Positions 7,718 to 15,453 of a DNA stretch of 64,000 nt are shown here, one piece after another. Under the pieces are notes generated by a model that was not told where the DNA came from, made no database searches, and worked only from the letters and a program-made list of their open reading frames with translations. The position numbers and the translations under genes were made by a program. This stretch comes from JACPVF01 sp964502095. Its GTDB lineage: Bacteria; Chloroflexota; Anaerolineae; Anaerolineales; Villigracilaceae. The stretch lies in the NCBI GenBank assembly GCA_964502095.1, contig CAZCUF010000004.1, positions 186,001 through 250,000 on the forward strand, written 5' to 3'. The stretch's first letter is position 1. Every line of letters begins with the position of its first letter.

Positions 7718-8800
7718 TTATTTTTCCGATAAACTTTTACGAACGGAATATATCGTCATCACAATGAACAATAGAATGGCGACCTCGTTCAACAATCCGC
7801 CCCACATGCGAAGCGTATACAAATTAGCGTAATCGGCAAATACGCGCAACGCCAGCGAAAAATGAAGCAAAAACAGTTGCAGATAAAATGCGGGTTGAAA
7901 GTTGATTGGGATTCCAAGAACCGCGGGAAAGATGATTGGCGCGTGGCCGAAGATCATGGAAATGACGAACCCGAGAAAAACGGAATGCAATAACGCATCA
8001 TATCTCGGACCCGCGGCCTGCGCGCCGAAAAACAGGTTCAACGCGCCGCCGATGCCGAGCCACACAAACCCCAACGCGAGACACCAGGCGATATAGCGCG
8101 TGAGAGGCAGTTTGTGCCTGATGTTTCTCCAGGCAATGTCGTTACGGATGGACCAAAGCGCGATCAGGATCAGGGCCGCGCCGATCGTCCGCGTGCCAAG
8201 TTGGATATTGAACAGAGAAGCAACGTTCCCAGCGAGAAAAATCAGGATGATTGCCCCAAACAGAAATTGTTGTTGACGCGCAGGGCGCAGTACACGGCTT
8301 AGCTCCAACCGTTCGCCTGTGATGGTCAATATCAGAAATGCCTGCCAGAAAAAGACAATTTGAAAAATCTGCCAGCCGAACAGCCAAAGCAGGTTGCCCA
8401 CGAGCCAGGCCACCATGCCGAGGAGCATTGTGACGGTGTGCAGGGCAAACTCGCGGCGCGTCATCACAGACAGGATGGCGATTCCGCCGAGGCTGGCGAG
8501 GGTGAGAAGAATCGGCCCGAGAGGCAGAGGACGAACGAGAAAAGTGAGCAGGCCTCCCAGTCCCGCGAGAAGCGGAGTAAGATACATCCACTTTTGTTTA
8601 ATGGCTACGGCGCGTTCGAGCGTAATCAGCGTCCCGACAAAGCCTGAGACCATCAAAGGGCCGTGCGCAAAGGCAAGCGACGGAGTCAGCGCGGGCAACT
8701 GCCAGCCGATACGCATCAACCCGGCCCAGAGCGCGGCAAGCAAGGCAAGGATGGCGAGGAGGAGGAACGGTAAGGAAGTGCGATTGGGAAAAGATTTCAT
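7718..8800 (-). CDS. NnrS-like heme membrane protein
   Basis: The 360-residue protein is polytopic (about 11-12 helices) and matches NnrS-type sequences: an early FAHGPLMVSGFVGTLITLER segment, then LLHSVFLGFVISMIFGHAP near residue 275. NnrS proteins are heme- and copper-containing membrane proteins made with denitrification genes that protect against NO stress. It is the first gene of the minus-strand operon with the two 4-TM mini-proteins and is divergent from the VOC gene. I find no clear FNR box in the 158-nt gap ahead of it. Confidence 0.7.
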   Translation of the reverse strand: MKSFPNRTSLPFLLLAILALLAALWAGLMRIGWQLPALTPSLAFAHGPLMVSGFVGTLITLERAVAIKQKWMYLTPLLAGLGGLLTFLVRPLPLGPILLTLASLGGIAILSVMTRREFALHTVTMLLGMVAWLVGNLLWLFGWQIFQIVFFWQAFLILTITGERLELSRVLRPARQQQFLFGAIILIFLAGNVASLFNIQLGTRTIGAALILIALWSIRNDIAWRNIRHKLPLTRYIAWCLALGFVWLGIGGALNLFFGAQAAGPRYDALLHSVFLGFVISMIFGHAPIIFPAVLGIPINFQPAFYLQLFLLHFSLALRVFADYANLYTLRMWGGLLNEVAILLFIVMTIYSVRKSLSEK

Positions 8801-8958
8801 GGCTTTATTCTAATGACGATTTCGATATTTCACAACTGTTATTATCCGTTCGAGCAGGGAATCGTCAGAGAAAATCCATGTTTTGTGCGATAATTCGCCG
8901 GAAAACATGCAAGTTGCATCCCATTCATCCATAAGATAACCTTACGTAGAAATTCCAA

Positions 8959-9333
8959 ATGAAATTCAAAACTGTCAATACGATTTTATACTGCAAAAAA
9001 TGGCGGGAGACTGTTGCGTTTTATAAAGATGGAATTCAGTTGCCCGCGCTTTCCTCCAATGATTGGTTCGTGGAATTCGAATTGAACGAAACCTCCCGTT
9101 TGAGCATTGCCGATGAAGCCCGCGCGTCCATTAAGAGCGGAGAAGGTAAAGGGATGACGATCAGCCTGCAAGTTGCTGACTTGACGCAACGCTTGGATGA
9201 ATTGGCCAAGGCGGGTATCCGCTCGACGCCAATCAAGGAAGTATGGGGATCGAAAGTTGCATACCTGCATGACCCCGAAGGCAACCGGCTCGAATTTTGG
9301 GAGGGGCAGGCAAAGGTCGAACACAAGCCTTGA
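8959..9333 (+). CDS. VOC/glyoxalase-family protein
   Basis: The 124-residue single-domain VOC protein has the beta-alpha-beta-beta-beta layout: NTILYCKKWRETVAFYKDGI at the start and VAYLHDPEGNRLEFWEG at the end, with the glutamate that usually completes the metal or substrate site. VOC proteins range from glyoxalases to antibiotic-binding and resistance proteins; no specific role can be assigned. A decayed partial copy of its last third lies at 10512-10618, on the other side of the FTR1 gene. Confidence 0.85.
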   Translation: MKFKTVNTILYCKKWRETVAFYKDGIQLPALSSNDWFVEFELNETSRLSIADEARASIKSGEGKGMTISLQVADLTQRLDELAKAGIRSTPIKEVWGSKVAYLHDPEGNRLEFWEGQAKVEHKP

Positions 9334-9438
9334 CGTTGAGGCATGGAAAGCGAATGTTGCGTTGACTCCCGCAGGAAATTCCGAAGGGTTCGTTTCATTT
9401 TCACGAGTTGACTGTCTGCCTTCAATTCTGTAGCGATG

Positions 9439-9466
9439 AATATTTATGAATAATGTGATAAATATA
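9439..9466 (+). promoter_or_regulatory. Inverted repeat upstream of the iron permease gene
   Basis: ATATTTAT-N10-ATAAATAT lies about 100 nt upstream of the FTR1 start in an AT-rich region. It could be a Fur/DtxR-type or other operator, but it does not match the Fur consensus well. Confidence 0.25.
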
Positions 9467-9565
9467 TTGCCAAAATACCCTGTACATGATAGAATTTTTA
9501 CGAGAAATCAGCCTGAAATAGGTTGATTTTTATTTCCCAAATTTACTAAACGAACGAGGTTGTTC

Positions 9566-10393
9566 ATGCTCCCAAGTTATCTGCTCTCCCTCCGCGAAGG
9601 CATCGAGGCCGCGCTTATTATCGGAATTGTATTGGGCGCACTGCGCCAAATGCGCCGCACAGATTTGATTCCCACCGTCTGGCTCGGAACGGTCAGTGCG
9701 GCGGTGATCTGTCTGCTGGTCGCGGTCGCGTTGACCGCGCTGGGTCTCGAAATGAAAGATCCGGGCGAGGCCATCTTCGAAGGCTTTACCATGATCATTG
9801 CCGCGGGACTGCTTACCTGGATGATCTTTTGGATGAGCCGCATAGGGCGCACGCTCAAAGCCAGTATTGAAGCGGATGTGCATCGGGCCGCCTTCAGCGC
9901 GGGCAAGCAGGCTGTTTTCTTCCTCGCGTTCATCGCCATTCTGCGCGAGGGCATCGAACTCGCGTTATTCCTCACGGCCTCGGCCTTCGCCACCGATCCC
10001 ACCCAGACTGTCATCGGCGGATTGCTCGGCCTCGGCACGGCCATTTTGCTCGGCTGGTCCATCTTCGCAACCATCATCCGCCTCGATCTGCGCCGCTTCT
10101 TCCAGGTGACGGGCATTTTGCTTATTCTTTTCGCGGCCGGACTCGTCGCACACGGCGTGCATGAGTTCAATGAAGTTGGCTGGATCCCTGCCATCATCGA
10201 ACCCATCTGGGACCTGAGCGCCGTACTCAGCAAACAATCCACGCTCGGTCAGGTTCTCGCCGCACTCTTCGGTTACAACCCCAAGCCCGCGCTCACCGAG
10301 ATACTGGCTTACGGCGCGTACTTTGTTGTTATTTTCCTCGGCCTGCGGATGGCAAACAAACCTCAACCTGTACAAGCAAGTCAGCAAGCGTAA
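9566..10393 (+). CDS. FTR1-family high-affinity iron permease
   Basis: The 275-residue protein has seven predicted helices and the two hallmark FTR1 motifs: SLREGIEAALI near the start and ILREGIELALFL near residue 125. In these REGxE motifs the glutamates carry ferric iron across the membrane. A third conserved glutamate site, HEFNEVGW, occurs near residue 195. I chose the ATG with GAGG 6 nt upstream over a TTG two codons earlier. No multicopper oxidase or periplasmic iron-binding partner is adjacent. A strong terminator follows. Iron supply would support the heme and iron proteins of this region. Confidence 0.9.
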   Translation: MLPSYLLSLREGIEAALIIGIVLGALRQMRRTDLIPTVWLGTVSAAVICLLVAVALTALGLEMKDPGEAIFEGFTMIIAAGLLTWMIFWMSRIGRTLKASIEADVHRAAFSAGKQAVFFLAFIAILREGIELALFLTASAFATDPTQTVIGGLLGLGTAILLGWSIFATIIRLDLRRFFQVTGILLILFAAGLVAHGVHEFNEVGWIPAIIEPIWDLSAVLSKQSTLGQVLAALFGYNPKPALTEILAYGAYFVVIFLGLRMANKPQPVQASQQA

Positions 10394-10394
10394 C

Positions 10395-10427
10395 AAAACG
10401 GCCTGACTTTTCGTCAGGCCGTTTTTG
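10395..10427 (+). terminator. Rho-independent terminator after the iron permease gene
   Basis: ACGGCCTGAC-TTTTC-GTCAGGCCGT is a 10-bp GC-rich stem followed by a run of T. Confidence 0.9.
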
Positions 10428-10511
10428 TGTCTCCGCGTCTTTGCAACACAGTCGAAGCACGCCGGGCTGACGTAAACAGACGAATTAGCCTGAGCAAGTA
10501 TCCATTCAACA

Positions 10512-10618
10512 TCGGTCAGGGAAGTGTGGAGATCAAAGGTTGTATACTTTTATGATCCGAAGGCAATCGGTTCGAATTTTGGGAGGGGCAGGCAAAAGTC
10601 GAACGTAAGCGTTGTCCT
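10512..10618 (+). pseudogene. Truncated, frameshifted copy of the VOC gene 3' end
   Basis: About 105 nt match 9228-9333 closely, for example TCGAATTTTGGGAGGGGCAG in both. A 1-nt deletion at the DPEGN codons breaks the frame, and the rest of the gene is missing. It is a remnant left by duplication or recombination around the FTR1 gene. Confidence 0.75.
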
Positions 10619-10637
10619 TTGATGAAAGGAAATAAAC

Positions 10638-11393
10638 TTGACGCGTCCAAAATCACCTGTGCGACTCGACTGGGTGGATCCCGAAGTCTGCTCGGTGGAA
10701 TACCAATTAAAAATTATCGGGCGTTTGCCGTTCTTCAAGTCTCTGCCCGCGGAAGCAATCTCCAGGATCAATCTGCTGTTCCATGACCGTGAAATTTCTG
10801 CCGACGAACGGATCTATTATGAGGGCGATGAAGCGGAATATCTCTATCTTGTAGCAATGGGAAAGGTGAAACTGGTGCGCAATTCCGCCTCAGGCCGGGA
10901 AGCGCTATTGGACATCCTGCATAGCGGCGAATATTTCGGCACGTTGATGACTCTGGGTGGGAATTTCTATACCGAGACCGCCATCGCGCAGACCGACGGC
11001 TGTATCCTTCGCATCTCATCGGAGGATTTTGAAAGTATCCTTTCAGAGCACCCGGATGTAATGCGTAAAGTGTTGGAGACGGTAACCAGGAGACTGGTGG
11101 AATCGCAGGAAATCGTCAAACAGTTGAGTACCTATACAGTGGAACAACGGATCGCGTCCGCTTTACTGCGTCTGGCAGGGAAAGTAGGCGAAGAATACGA
11201 GAACGACATATTGATCCAGCTGCCGTTTTCGCGCCAGGACCTGGCGGCAATGACCGGCTCCACTACAGAGACAGTCAGCCGCGTGATAAGCCGCTTTGCA
11301 GAGGATGGATTGGTCAGATCGGGGCGGAAGTGGATTACCATCTCGGATATGAAGCGTTTGGCGGAACTGGCAAAAGGAACTGCAGTTAATTGA
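10638..11393 (+). CDS. Crp/Fnr-family transcription factor with FNR-type recognition helix
   Basis: The 251-residue protein has an N-terminal cyclic-nucleotide-binding-like beta-roll (residues about 28-150; GEYFGTLMTLGG, then a long dimer helix) and a C-terminal HTH_Crp. The recognition helix reads TTETVSRVISRF. The E-x-x-S-R pattern is the one FNR uses to read TTGAT half-sites. Only two cysteines are present, so it lacks the four-cysteine iron-sulfur cluster of FNR and resembles DNR/NnrR-type NO sensors or other cluster-free relatives. The TTG start has an AAAGGA box upstream. A TTGAT-N4-ATCAT box overlaps its stop and precedes the hemerythrin gene. Confidence 0.88.
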   Translation: MTRPKSPVRLDWVDPEVCSVEYQLKIIGRLPFFKSLPAEAISRINLLFHDREISADERIYYEGDEAEYLYLVAMGKVKLVRNSASGREALLDILHSGEYFGTLMTLGGNFYTETAIAQTDGCILRISSEDFESILSEHPDVMRKVLETVTRRLVESQEIVKQLSTYTVEQRIASALLRLAGKVGEEYENDILIQLPFSRQDLAAMTGSTTETVSRVISRFAEDGLVRSGRKWITISDMKRLAELAKGTAVN

Positions 11394-11403
11394 TCCAAAT
11401 CAT
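11390..11403 (+). promoter_or_regulatory. FNR/DNR-type operator
   Basis: TTGAT-CCAA-ATCAT matches the TTGAT-N4-ATCAA consensus at 9 of 10 half-site bases. It lies about 65 nt ahead of the hemerythrin start and just behind the Crp/Fnr gene whose recognition helix predicts this very site. Confidence 0.6.
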
Positions 11404-11467
11404 GCAGGTTTTAGGGCGGAAGAAATATACTAGTGGTTTAAAAGCTCACACTTAAAAGGAGATACAC

Positions 11468-11983
11468 ATGACTATCCTGACTCAACCACTGCGCGATGAA
11501 CACAAGGAATTGTTTCCCAATGTGGATCGCATTCGCCAGGTGGCAGAACAGATCGGCGAAGCGTCGGTTTCCGAAATCCGCCAGGGCGTGGAGGATGTTT
11601 ACGATTTTCTCGCCCATCACCTTAAGCCACACGCAGAGGCGGAAGAGGCCGCACTCTACCCGATGGTGCAGAAAATACTTGGCAGTCCGGATGCCACCAG
11701 AACGATGGGCCGCGACCATGTGGAACTCGGCAGTTACATCGAAGAACTGAATTCGTTACGAAAAGGCTTGACCAACGACGCGCTGACGCCTGCACAGATC
11801 AAGTCTTTGCGGCGCGTGCTATACGGCGCGTATGCGCTGGTCAAGGTTCATTTTGCGAAAGAGGAGGAAATCTATCTGCCAATCCTCGATCAGCACCTGA
11901 CGCCCGCCTCCGCAACAGAATTGTTCAAATCCATGGAAGCCGCGGCGCACAAGGCCAAACAAGCCGTATATGCTGAAGCATAA
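11468..11983 (+). CDS. Hemerythrin HHE-domain protein
   Basis: The 171-residue four-helix bundle carries the di-iron ligand set of bacterial hemerythrins: LRDEHKELFP near residue 10, LAHHLKPHAEAEEAALYP, GRDHVELG and VHFAKEEEIYLPIL. Such soluble proteins bind O2 or NO or repair NO-damaged iron-sulfur clusters. It follows a Crp/Fnr gene and a TTGAT-type box, so anaerobic or NO-induced expression is likely. AAAAGGAGA before the ATG is a strong ribosome site. It lacks the DUF542 domain of the repair protein RIC/YtfE. Confidence 0.9.
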   Translation: MTILTQPLRDEHKELFPNVDRIRQVAEQIGEASVSEIRQGVEDVYDFLAHHLKPHAEAEEAALYPMVQKILGSPDATRTMGRDHVELGSYIEELNSLRKGLTNDALTPAQIKSLRRVLYGAYALVKVHFAKEEEIYLPILDQHLTPASATELFKSMEAAAHKAKQAVYAEA

Positions 11984-12090
11984 AGAATAGCTTATATTGC
12001 AAACCTGTCAGCCTCGCACGCACATTCGCTTTGATGGAGAAAGCGGATAACCCAAAATAAATTGCTCCGCGCTGAGCGGATGATCGAATA

Positions 12091-12124
12091 AAAAGCCTCG
12101 ACATAAAATGTTCGAGGCTTTTTA
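12091..12124. terminator. Bidirectional hairpin terminator
   Basis: AAAAGCCTCGA and TCGAGGCTTTT form an 11-bp stem with A and T runs on the two sides. It serves the hemerythrin gene and possibly the convergent cupin gene. Confidence 0.85.
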
Positions 12125-12180
12125 CAATCAGTTAATACTTCGCTGATAAGCGTCCTGAAAAATGGGGGGAGGGCGGGACG

Positions 12181-12492
12181 CTACGCGGCTCCCTTTGTAG
12201 CGAGGAAGATAACACGCGTTTTTGCGCTAACGCCGCGCTTCGCGCCACCGGGCATAATGACGGTGGCTCCCGCCGTAAAGGCAAACGTTTCGTCATTCAC
12301 TGTCATCGAACCTTCACCTTCGAGAAAGTGAAACACAGACGCTTCCGCGGGATGGGGTGGCAGTTGCTGTCCTGCTTCCAGCCCCACAACCAGCGCTTTA
12401 AATTGCGGCGTATCTATTAGAAATTGCGGTCTGGGTCCCTCAGCGGAAAAAACGGCTTTGGATTTTATATCGGAAAAATAAAACTCGGACAT
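12181..12492 (-). CDS. Small cupin-domain protein
   Basis: The 103-residue single cupin barrel has motif 1 around PPHPAEASVFHFLEGEG and motif 2 around TAGATVIMPGG. One expected metal histidine is partly replaced by proline or alanine, so metal binding is uncertain. It could be a sensor-like or small-molecule-binding cupin. GGAGAT precedes the start. It is a single gene convergent to the hemerythrin gene. Confidence 0.8.
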   Translation of the reverse strand: MSEFYFSDIKSKAVFSAEGPRPQFLIDTPQFKALVVGLEAGQQLPPHPAEASVFHFLEGEGSMTVNDETFAFTAGATVIMPGGAKRGVSAKTRVIFLATKGAA

Positions 12493-12815
12493 GGGATCTC
12501 CTTATTCCTGGTGAAATTGGTCAAGAACTCGCGAAAATTACCTGAGAGAATTGACATCTTCTAACAAGCTGGCGTTATTGTAGACCTTTTCAATAAATTT
12601 TCAAGGAAGAAATCTACTTTACAGGGCTGGCCGCGAGTCCGTGCGCGGATGGGGGTAGGAACGTAAAAATTCAACGTGAAAAGATACGATGTTTTTTTAC
12701 ATCCGGTTAATATTTTGGTTACAAGCGTCACGGAAAATAGAGGGAAAGCATGACTTGGGATACTCACTCCCGTCGCTCGCCATCCGTACAATCAGTTCAA
12801 AAGGAGAAAAATCTC

Positions 12816-13892
12816 ATGAATACCCTCAAACGAACCTCCCTTGTCTTTGCCGTTCTCGCGTTTGCACTCGTGGCCTGCGGGTTACCTGCCGCGCCAACGA
12901 CTCAGCCCTCGGTAGCAGTGGTCGAACCCGCCGCGACCCGGCCCGCCGAAGCCGCGACCAGTCAGCCCGTCGAAAACGAAGCGGGCGAAGCCGTCCTGCT
13001 TTTCGATATCGGGATGCACATCGAGCCGATGGGCGAAACCGCGCAAGGATTTCAAAGCGGCAAGAACGATTATCACAACCCGCAGTTCTTCGAGAGACAC
13101 GTTGATGATATTCGATACCTAGCCGAAATGATCGAAGCGCACGGCGGACGGATGACGATTCAGGCGCAAAGTCCGTTTACGACGGTGGCGCTTGAATCGG
13201 GCAATACCATCCTCGCCGATCTCGCCGCGCGTGGACATGAACTCGCCCTGCACTTTCACGAAGACGCGCATCTCGGGAAAAACCCCGAACCGCTTTCCGT
13301 TCAGCAATGGTGCGACGTGATGAAGGAAGAACTCGGTTACATCATGCAGGCAGGCGGCGTGAGCGATGTCCGTTATTGGAGCGGCGGCAATTTATACGTC
13401 AACCTGTACGAAGCCGCCGAATGCGCGGGCTTGGATGTGAACAGCGATTGGAAGAGTCCCGACACGCAGTCCACAGATATGTCGCTGATCGGCGTGAACC
13501 CCTGGCGACCTGCGGGCGGAACGGACGGAAGCGATTTCACGCTCTTTACGCAACACGATCCCAACGGCGCAATCGTCTTCCTGCCCGAAGGTCAATACGA
13601 TAAAGAAAATTTCGCGTCCATGCGCCGAAGCGATGACGCGGGCGGAGATGAAGCCTACTTTGAATATCTCAAAGAGAGTCTCTATGCCTCGCTCTCAGCC
13701 GCGCAGTCGGGCAAGGTCAACGTCTTTCATTTCACCGTTCACCCTGGCGAATTTCGCGGCGACCCGCAAGACCCCTTTGGCGTGATCGAAAAGTTTTTGA
13801 CCGAAGTTGTTGATCCGCTCGTCGCCAGCGGCGATGTGCAGTGGGCGACCTACTCCCAAATGGCGGATGCGTATACCGCGACAGAGCCGTAA
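12816..13892 (+). CDS. Lipoprotein with polysaccharide-deacetylase-like barrel
   Basis: The 358-residue protein has a lipoprotein signal (FALVACG) and a T/A/P-rich linker to residue about 55. The following domain looks like a divergent NodB-type carbohydrate-esterase barrel: VLLFDIGMHIE as first strand, the metal-type HELALHFHEDAH, VRYWSGGNLY, and a late VFHFTVHPGEFRGDP followed by a region resembling the closing TYSQMADAY. It would act on the outer face of the membrane on an unknown substrate. The ATG with AAAAGGAG ahead is preferred over an upstream ATG that lacks both ribosome site and signal peptide. Confidence 0.6.
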   Translation: MNTLKRTSLVFAVLAFALVACGLPAAPTTQPSVAVVEPAATRPAEAATSQPVENEAGEAVLLFDIGMHIEPMGETAQGFQSGKNDYHNPQFFERHVDDIRYLAEMIEAHGGRMTIQAQSPFTTVALESGNTILADLAARGHELALHFHEDAHLGKNPEPLSVQQWCDVMKEELGYIMQAGGVSDVRYWSGGNLYVNLYEAAECAGLDVNSDWKSPDTQSTDMSLIGVNPWRPAGGTDGSDFTLFTQHDPNGAIVFLPEGQYDKENFASMRRSDDAGGDEAYFEYLKESLYASLSAAQSGKVNVFHFTVHPGEFRGDPQDPFGVIEKFLTEVVDPLVASGDVQWATYSQMADAYTATEP

Positions 13893-14002
13893 CGCAAAAT
13901 TCATTTTGCGCCTTGAGGACAAAATAAATTTTGTCGTACAAAGGAAATAATGTGCCGCAAAGTTTACTTTGCGATCAACATGCAGGCAAAGTGAACTTTG
14001 CC
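13893..14002 (+). repeat. Two REPIN-like pairs of 18-bp palindromes
   Basis: Four palindromes follow each other: CGCAAAATTCATTTTGCG, GACAAAATAAATTTTGTC, CGCAAAGTTTACTTTGCG and GGCAAAGTGAACTTTGCC. Each pair ends in GTAC. The first pair shares the CTTGAGG spacer with the pair at the 3' end of the RAYT gene at 47496. This is the arrangement of REP/REPIN elements moved by RAYT transposases. The last palindrome ends 15 nt before the next start codon. Confidence 0.8.
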
Positions 14003-14017
14003 GTACAGGAGTGTTCG

Positions 14018-14962
14018 ATGAAACGATTAAATTTTTTTCTCACGATATTGATAGTTGCTTCGCTGGCTTGTAATGCGAGTCAGCCCACAGTGGAGATTCA
14101 GCCGACGGAAACGGCGACCAACTCTCCCGTCGAGAATGAAGCGGTTCTTCCATCCAATGAATTTGATTCATCCAAACTTGGCACACTCGAAAGAGACGTC
14201 ACGTATTGCACGATGGACGGCGTCGAGTTGAAAATGGATGTGTATTTTCCATCTCAAAATAGCGGACGATTTGCCGTGACGATGTATGTGCATGGCGGCG
14301 GTTGGAGTTCGGGCGATAAGGCGAAAGGCGCGGGGGCGGTGGAAATTCCCGAATTGCAGAAGGCTGGTTTTTTGATCGTGTCGGTCAATTATCGGCTGGC
14401 ACCTGAATACCAATTTCCGGCGATGATTGAGGATGTGAAATGTGCCGTGCGTTATTTGCGCGCTCATGCGGACGCGTACAACCTCGACCCGAATCGGATC
14501 GGCGTGTTTGGCGGAAGCGCGGGCGGACATTTGGTTTCCATGCTCGGCGTAACGGACGAGAGCGCAGGCTTCGATGTGGGCGAGTATTTGGAATATTCCA
14601 GCCGCGTACAAGCGGTGGTGGATATGTTCGGTCCTGCCGATTTGACTGTTGATTTTGAAGGCGGCGGCGAAACTGTCCGCCGCGCGTTTGGCGATTTTGA
14701 TTTCGCCCTTGCCAGCCCAGTGACGTATGTGAGCGCGGACGATCCGCCGTTTCTGATCTTGCATGGGGAGGAAGACGCGCTTGTGCCGATCGAACAATCG
14801 GAGGAATTGCTCGCCAGATTACAGGCGGCGGGCGTGCCTGCCGAACTTGTGCCTGTTGCCAACGCGGGGCACGGCTTCAAGCCAGTTGGCGGAGAGATCA
14901 GCCCTTCGCGCGAGGAGATTTCACGGCGGATCGTGAGTTTCTTTGAGGAGGTTTTGAAATAA
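14018..14962 (+). CDS. Alpha/beta-hydrolase (esterase/lipase) lipoprotein
   Basis: The 314-residue protein starts with a lipoprotein signal (IVASLAC) and a short linker. An alpha/beta-hydrolase-3 domain follows, with the oxyanion motif YVHGGGW, the nucleophile elbow GVFGGSAGGH, an aspartate in LHGEEDALVP and the catalytic histidine in ANAGHGF. It resembles hormone-sensitive-lipase-type carboxylesterases and BD-FAE-type feruloyl esterases. It would act extracytoplasmically on esters. The ribosome site AGGAG lies directly behind the REPIN-like repeats, so the repeats may affect its translation or mRNA stability. Confidence 0.88.
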   Translation: MKRLNFFLTILIVASLACNASQPTVEIQPTETATNSPVENEAVLPSNEFDSSKLGTLERDVTYCTMDGVELKMDVYFPSQNSGRFAVTMYVHGGGWSSGDKAKGAGAVEIPELQKAGFLIVSVNYRLAPEYQFPAMIEDVKCAVRYLRAHADAYNLDPNRIGVFGGSAGGHLVSMLGVTDESAGFDVGEYLEYSSRVQAVVDMFGPADLTVDFEGGGETVRRAFGDFDFALASPVTYVSADDPPFLILHGEEDALVPIEQSEELLARLQAAGVPAELVPVANAGHGFKPVGGEISPSREEISRRIVSFFEEVLK

Positions 14963-15075
14963 AGTACCGTGTCGTTATTTCAGCATAAATATGTGCATGG
15001 AAATATACCCAACATTACTCTAATTTTTAAATAATGTTACCATTGAAATATATCGTAATACGATATATAATTTTG

Positions 15076-15180
15076 CCTCGGCTTATTTAAGAAACATAAC
15101 ATGACAGCGAGGAGCAAGCCGGGGTGCAAGCCTGTGAACGTCGATCCTTCCGAAGGATTTTGCACCTTACTGAGTTCACC
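15076..15180 (+). ncRNA. Predicted pseudoknotted structured RNA leader
   Basis: Four helices can form: CCTCGGCTT (15076) with AAGCCGGGG (15116); GGTGCAA (15123) with TTGCACC (15160); an inner hairpin ATCCTT-CCG-AAGGAT (15144); and GTGAAC (15134) with GTTCAC (15174). The last pairs the inside of a loop with sequence downstream of it, making a pseudoknot. CGAGG (15108) could compete for the first helix. The position, 270 nt ahead of a molybdenum-enzyme gene, suggests a cis-regulatory RNA. I cannot match it to a known riboswitch class. Confidence 0.4.
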
Positions 15181-15307
15181 GTCCGCGGCGCTCATTGGGA
15201 TTTCGACTGATTTCGATACTCGCAATCTTTATCTGATGATCTCCCTTATCACGAGCCCGTTTTCCCCAACGGTTTAGTCCCGCCCCCCTGAGTTTGAAGA
15301 GCAACCC

Positions 15308-15442
15308 ATGGCCGCCAATATTCCAGGCGGGAAGTACGTCCGCGTTTCAAAGGTGCGTGACGCCGATCTTCGCTCAATGTTGAAATCCATTTCGTGGTCA
15401 TGCGAGAACTTTGAACGCTGTTCTTTTATTCTAAAGCTTTAG
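15308..15442 (+). CDS. Possible 44-residue small protein or gene remnant
   Basis: The open frame starts ATG and contains GGKYVRVSKVRDADLRSMLK and SCENFERCSF, a protein-like composition with two cysteines. It ends 11 nt before the next gene. The ribosome site is weak. It could be a leader peptide, a tiny zinc protein or the tail of a decayed gene. Confidence 0.3.
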   Translation: MAANIPGGKYVRVSKVRDADLRSMLKSISWSCENFERCSFILKL

Positions 15443-15453
15443 ATTGGAGATTT

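Larger units (their letters stand above)
14963..15453 (+). other. Long leader/intergenic region
   Basis: About 490 nt before the cytochrome-b/molybdenum enzyme gene. It opens with an AT-rich stretch (15020-15075; AATATATCGTAATACGATAT is an inverted repeat), then a strongly structured segment, then a short open frame. No larger gene is visible. Confidence 0.5.

Noticed and set aside
15214..15245. CTGATGA motif as hammerhead ribozyme core
   Set aside because: No GAAA partner core or three-stem arrangement around it.
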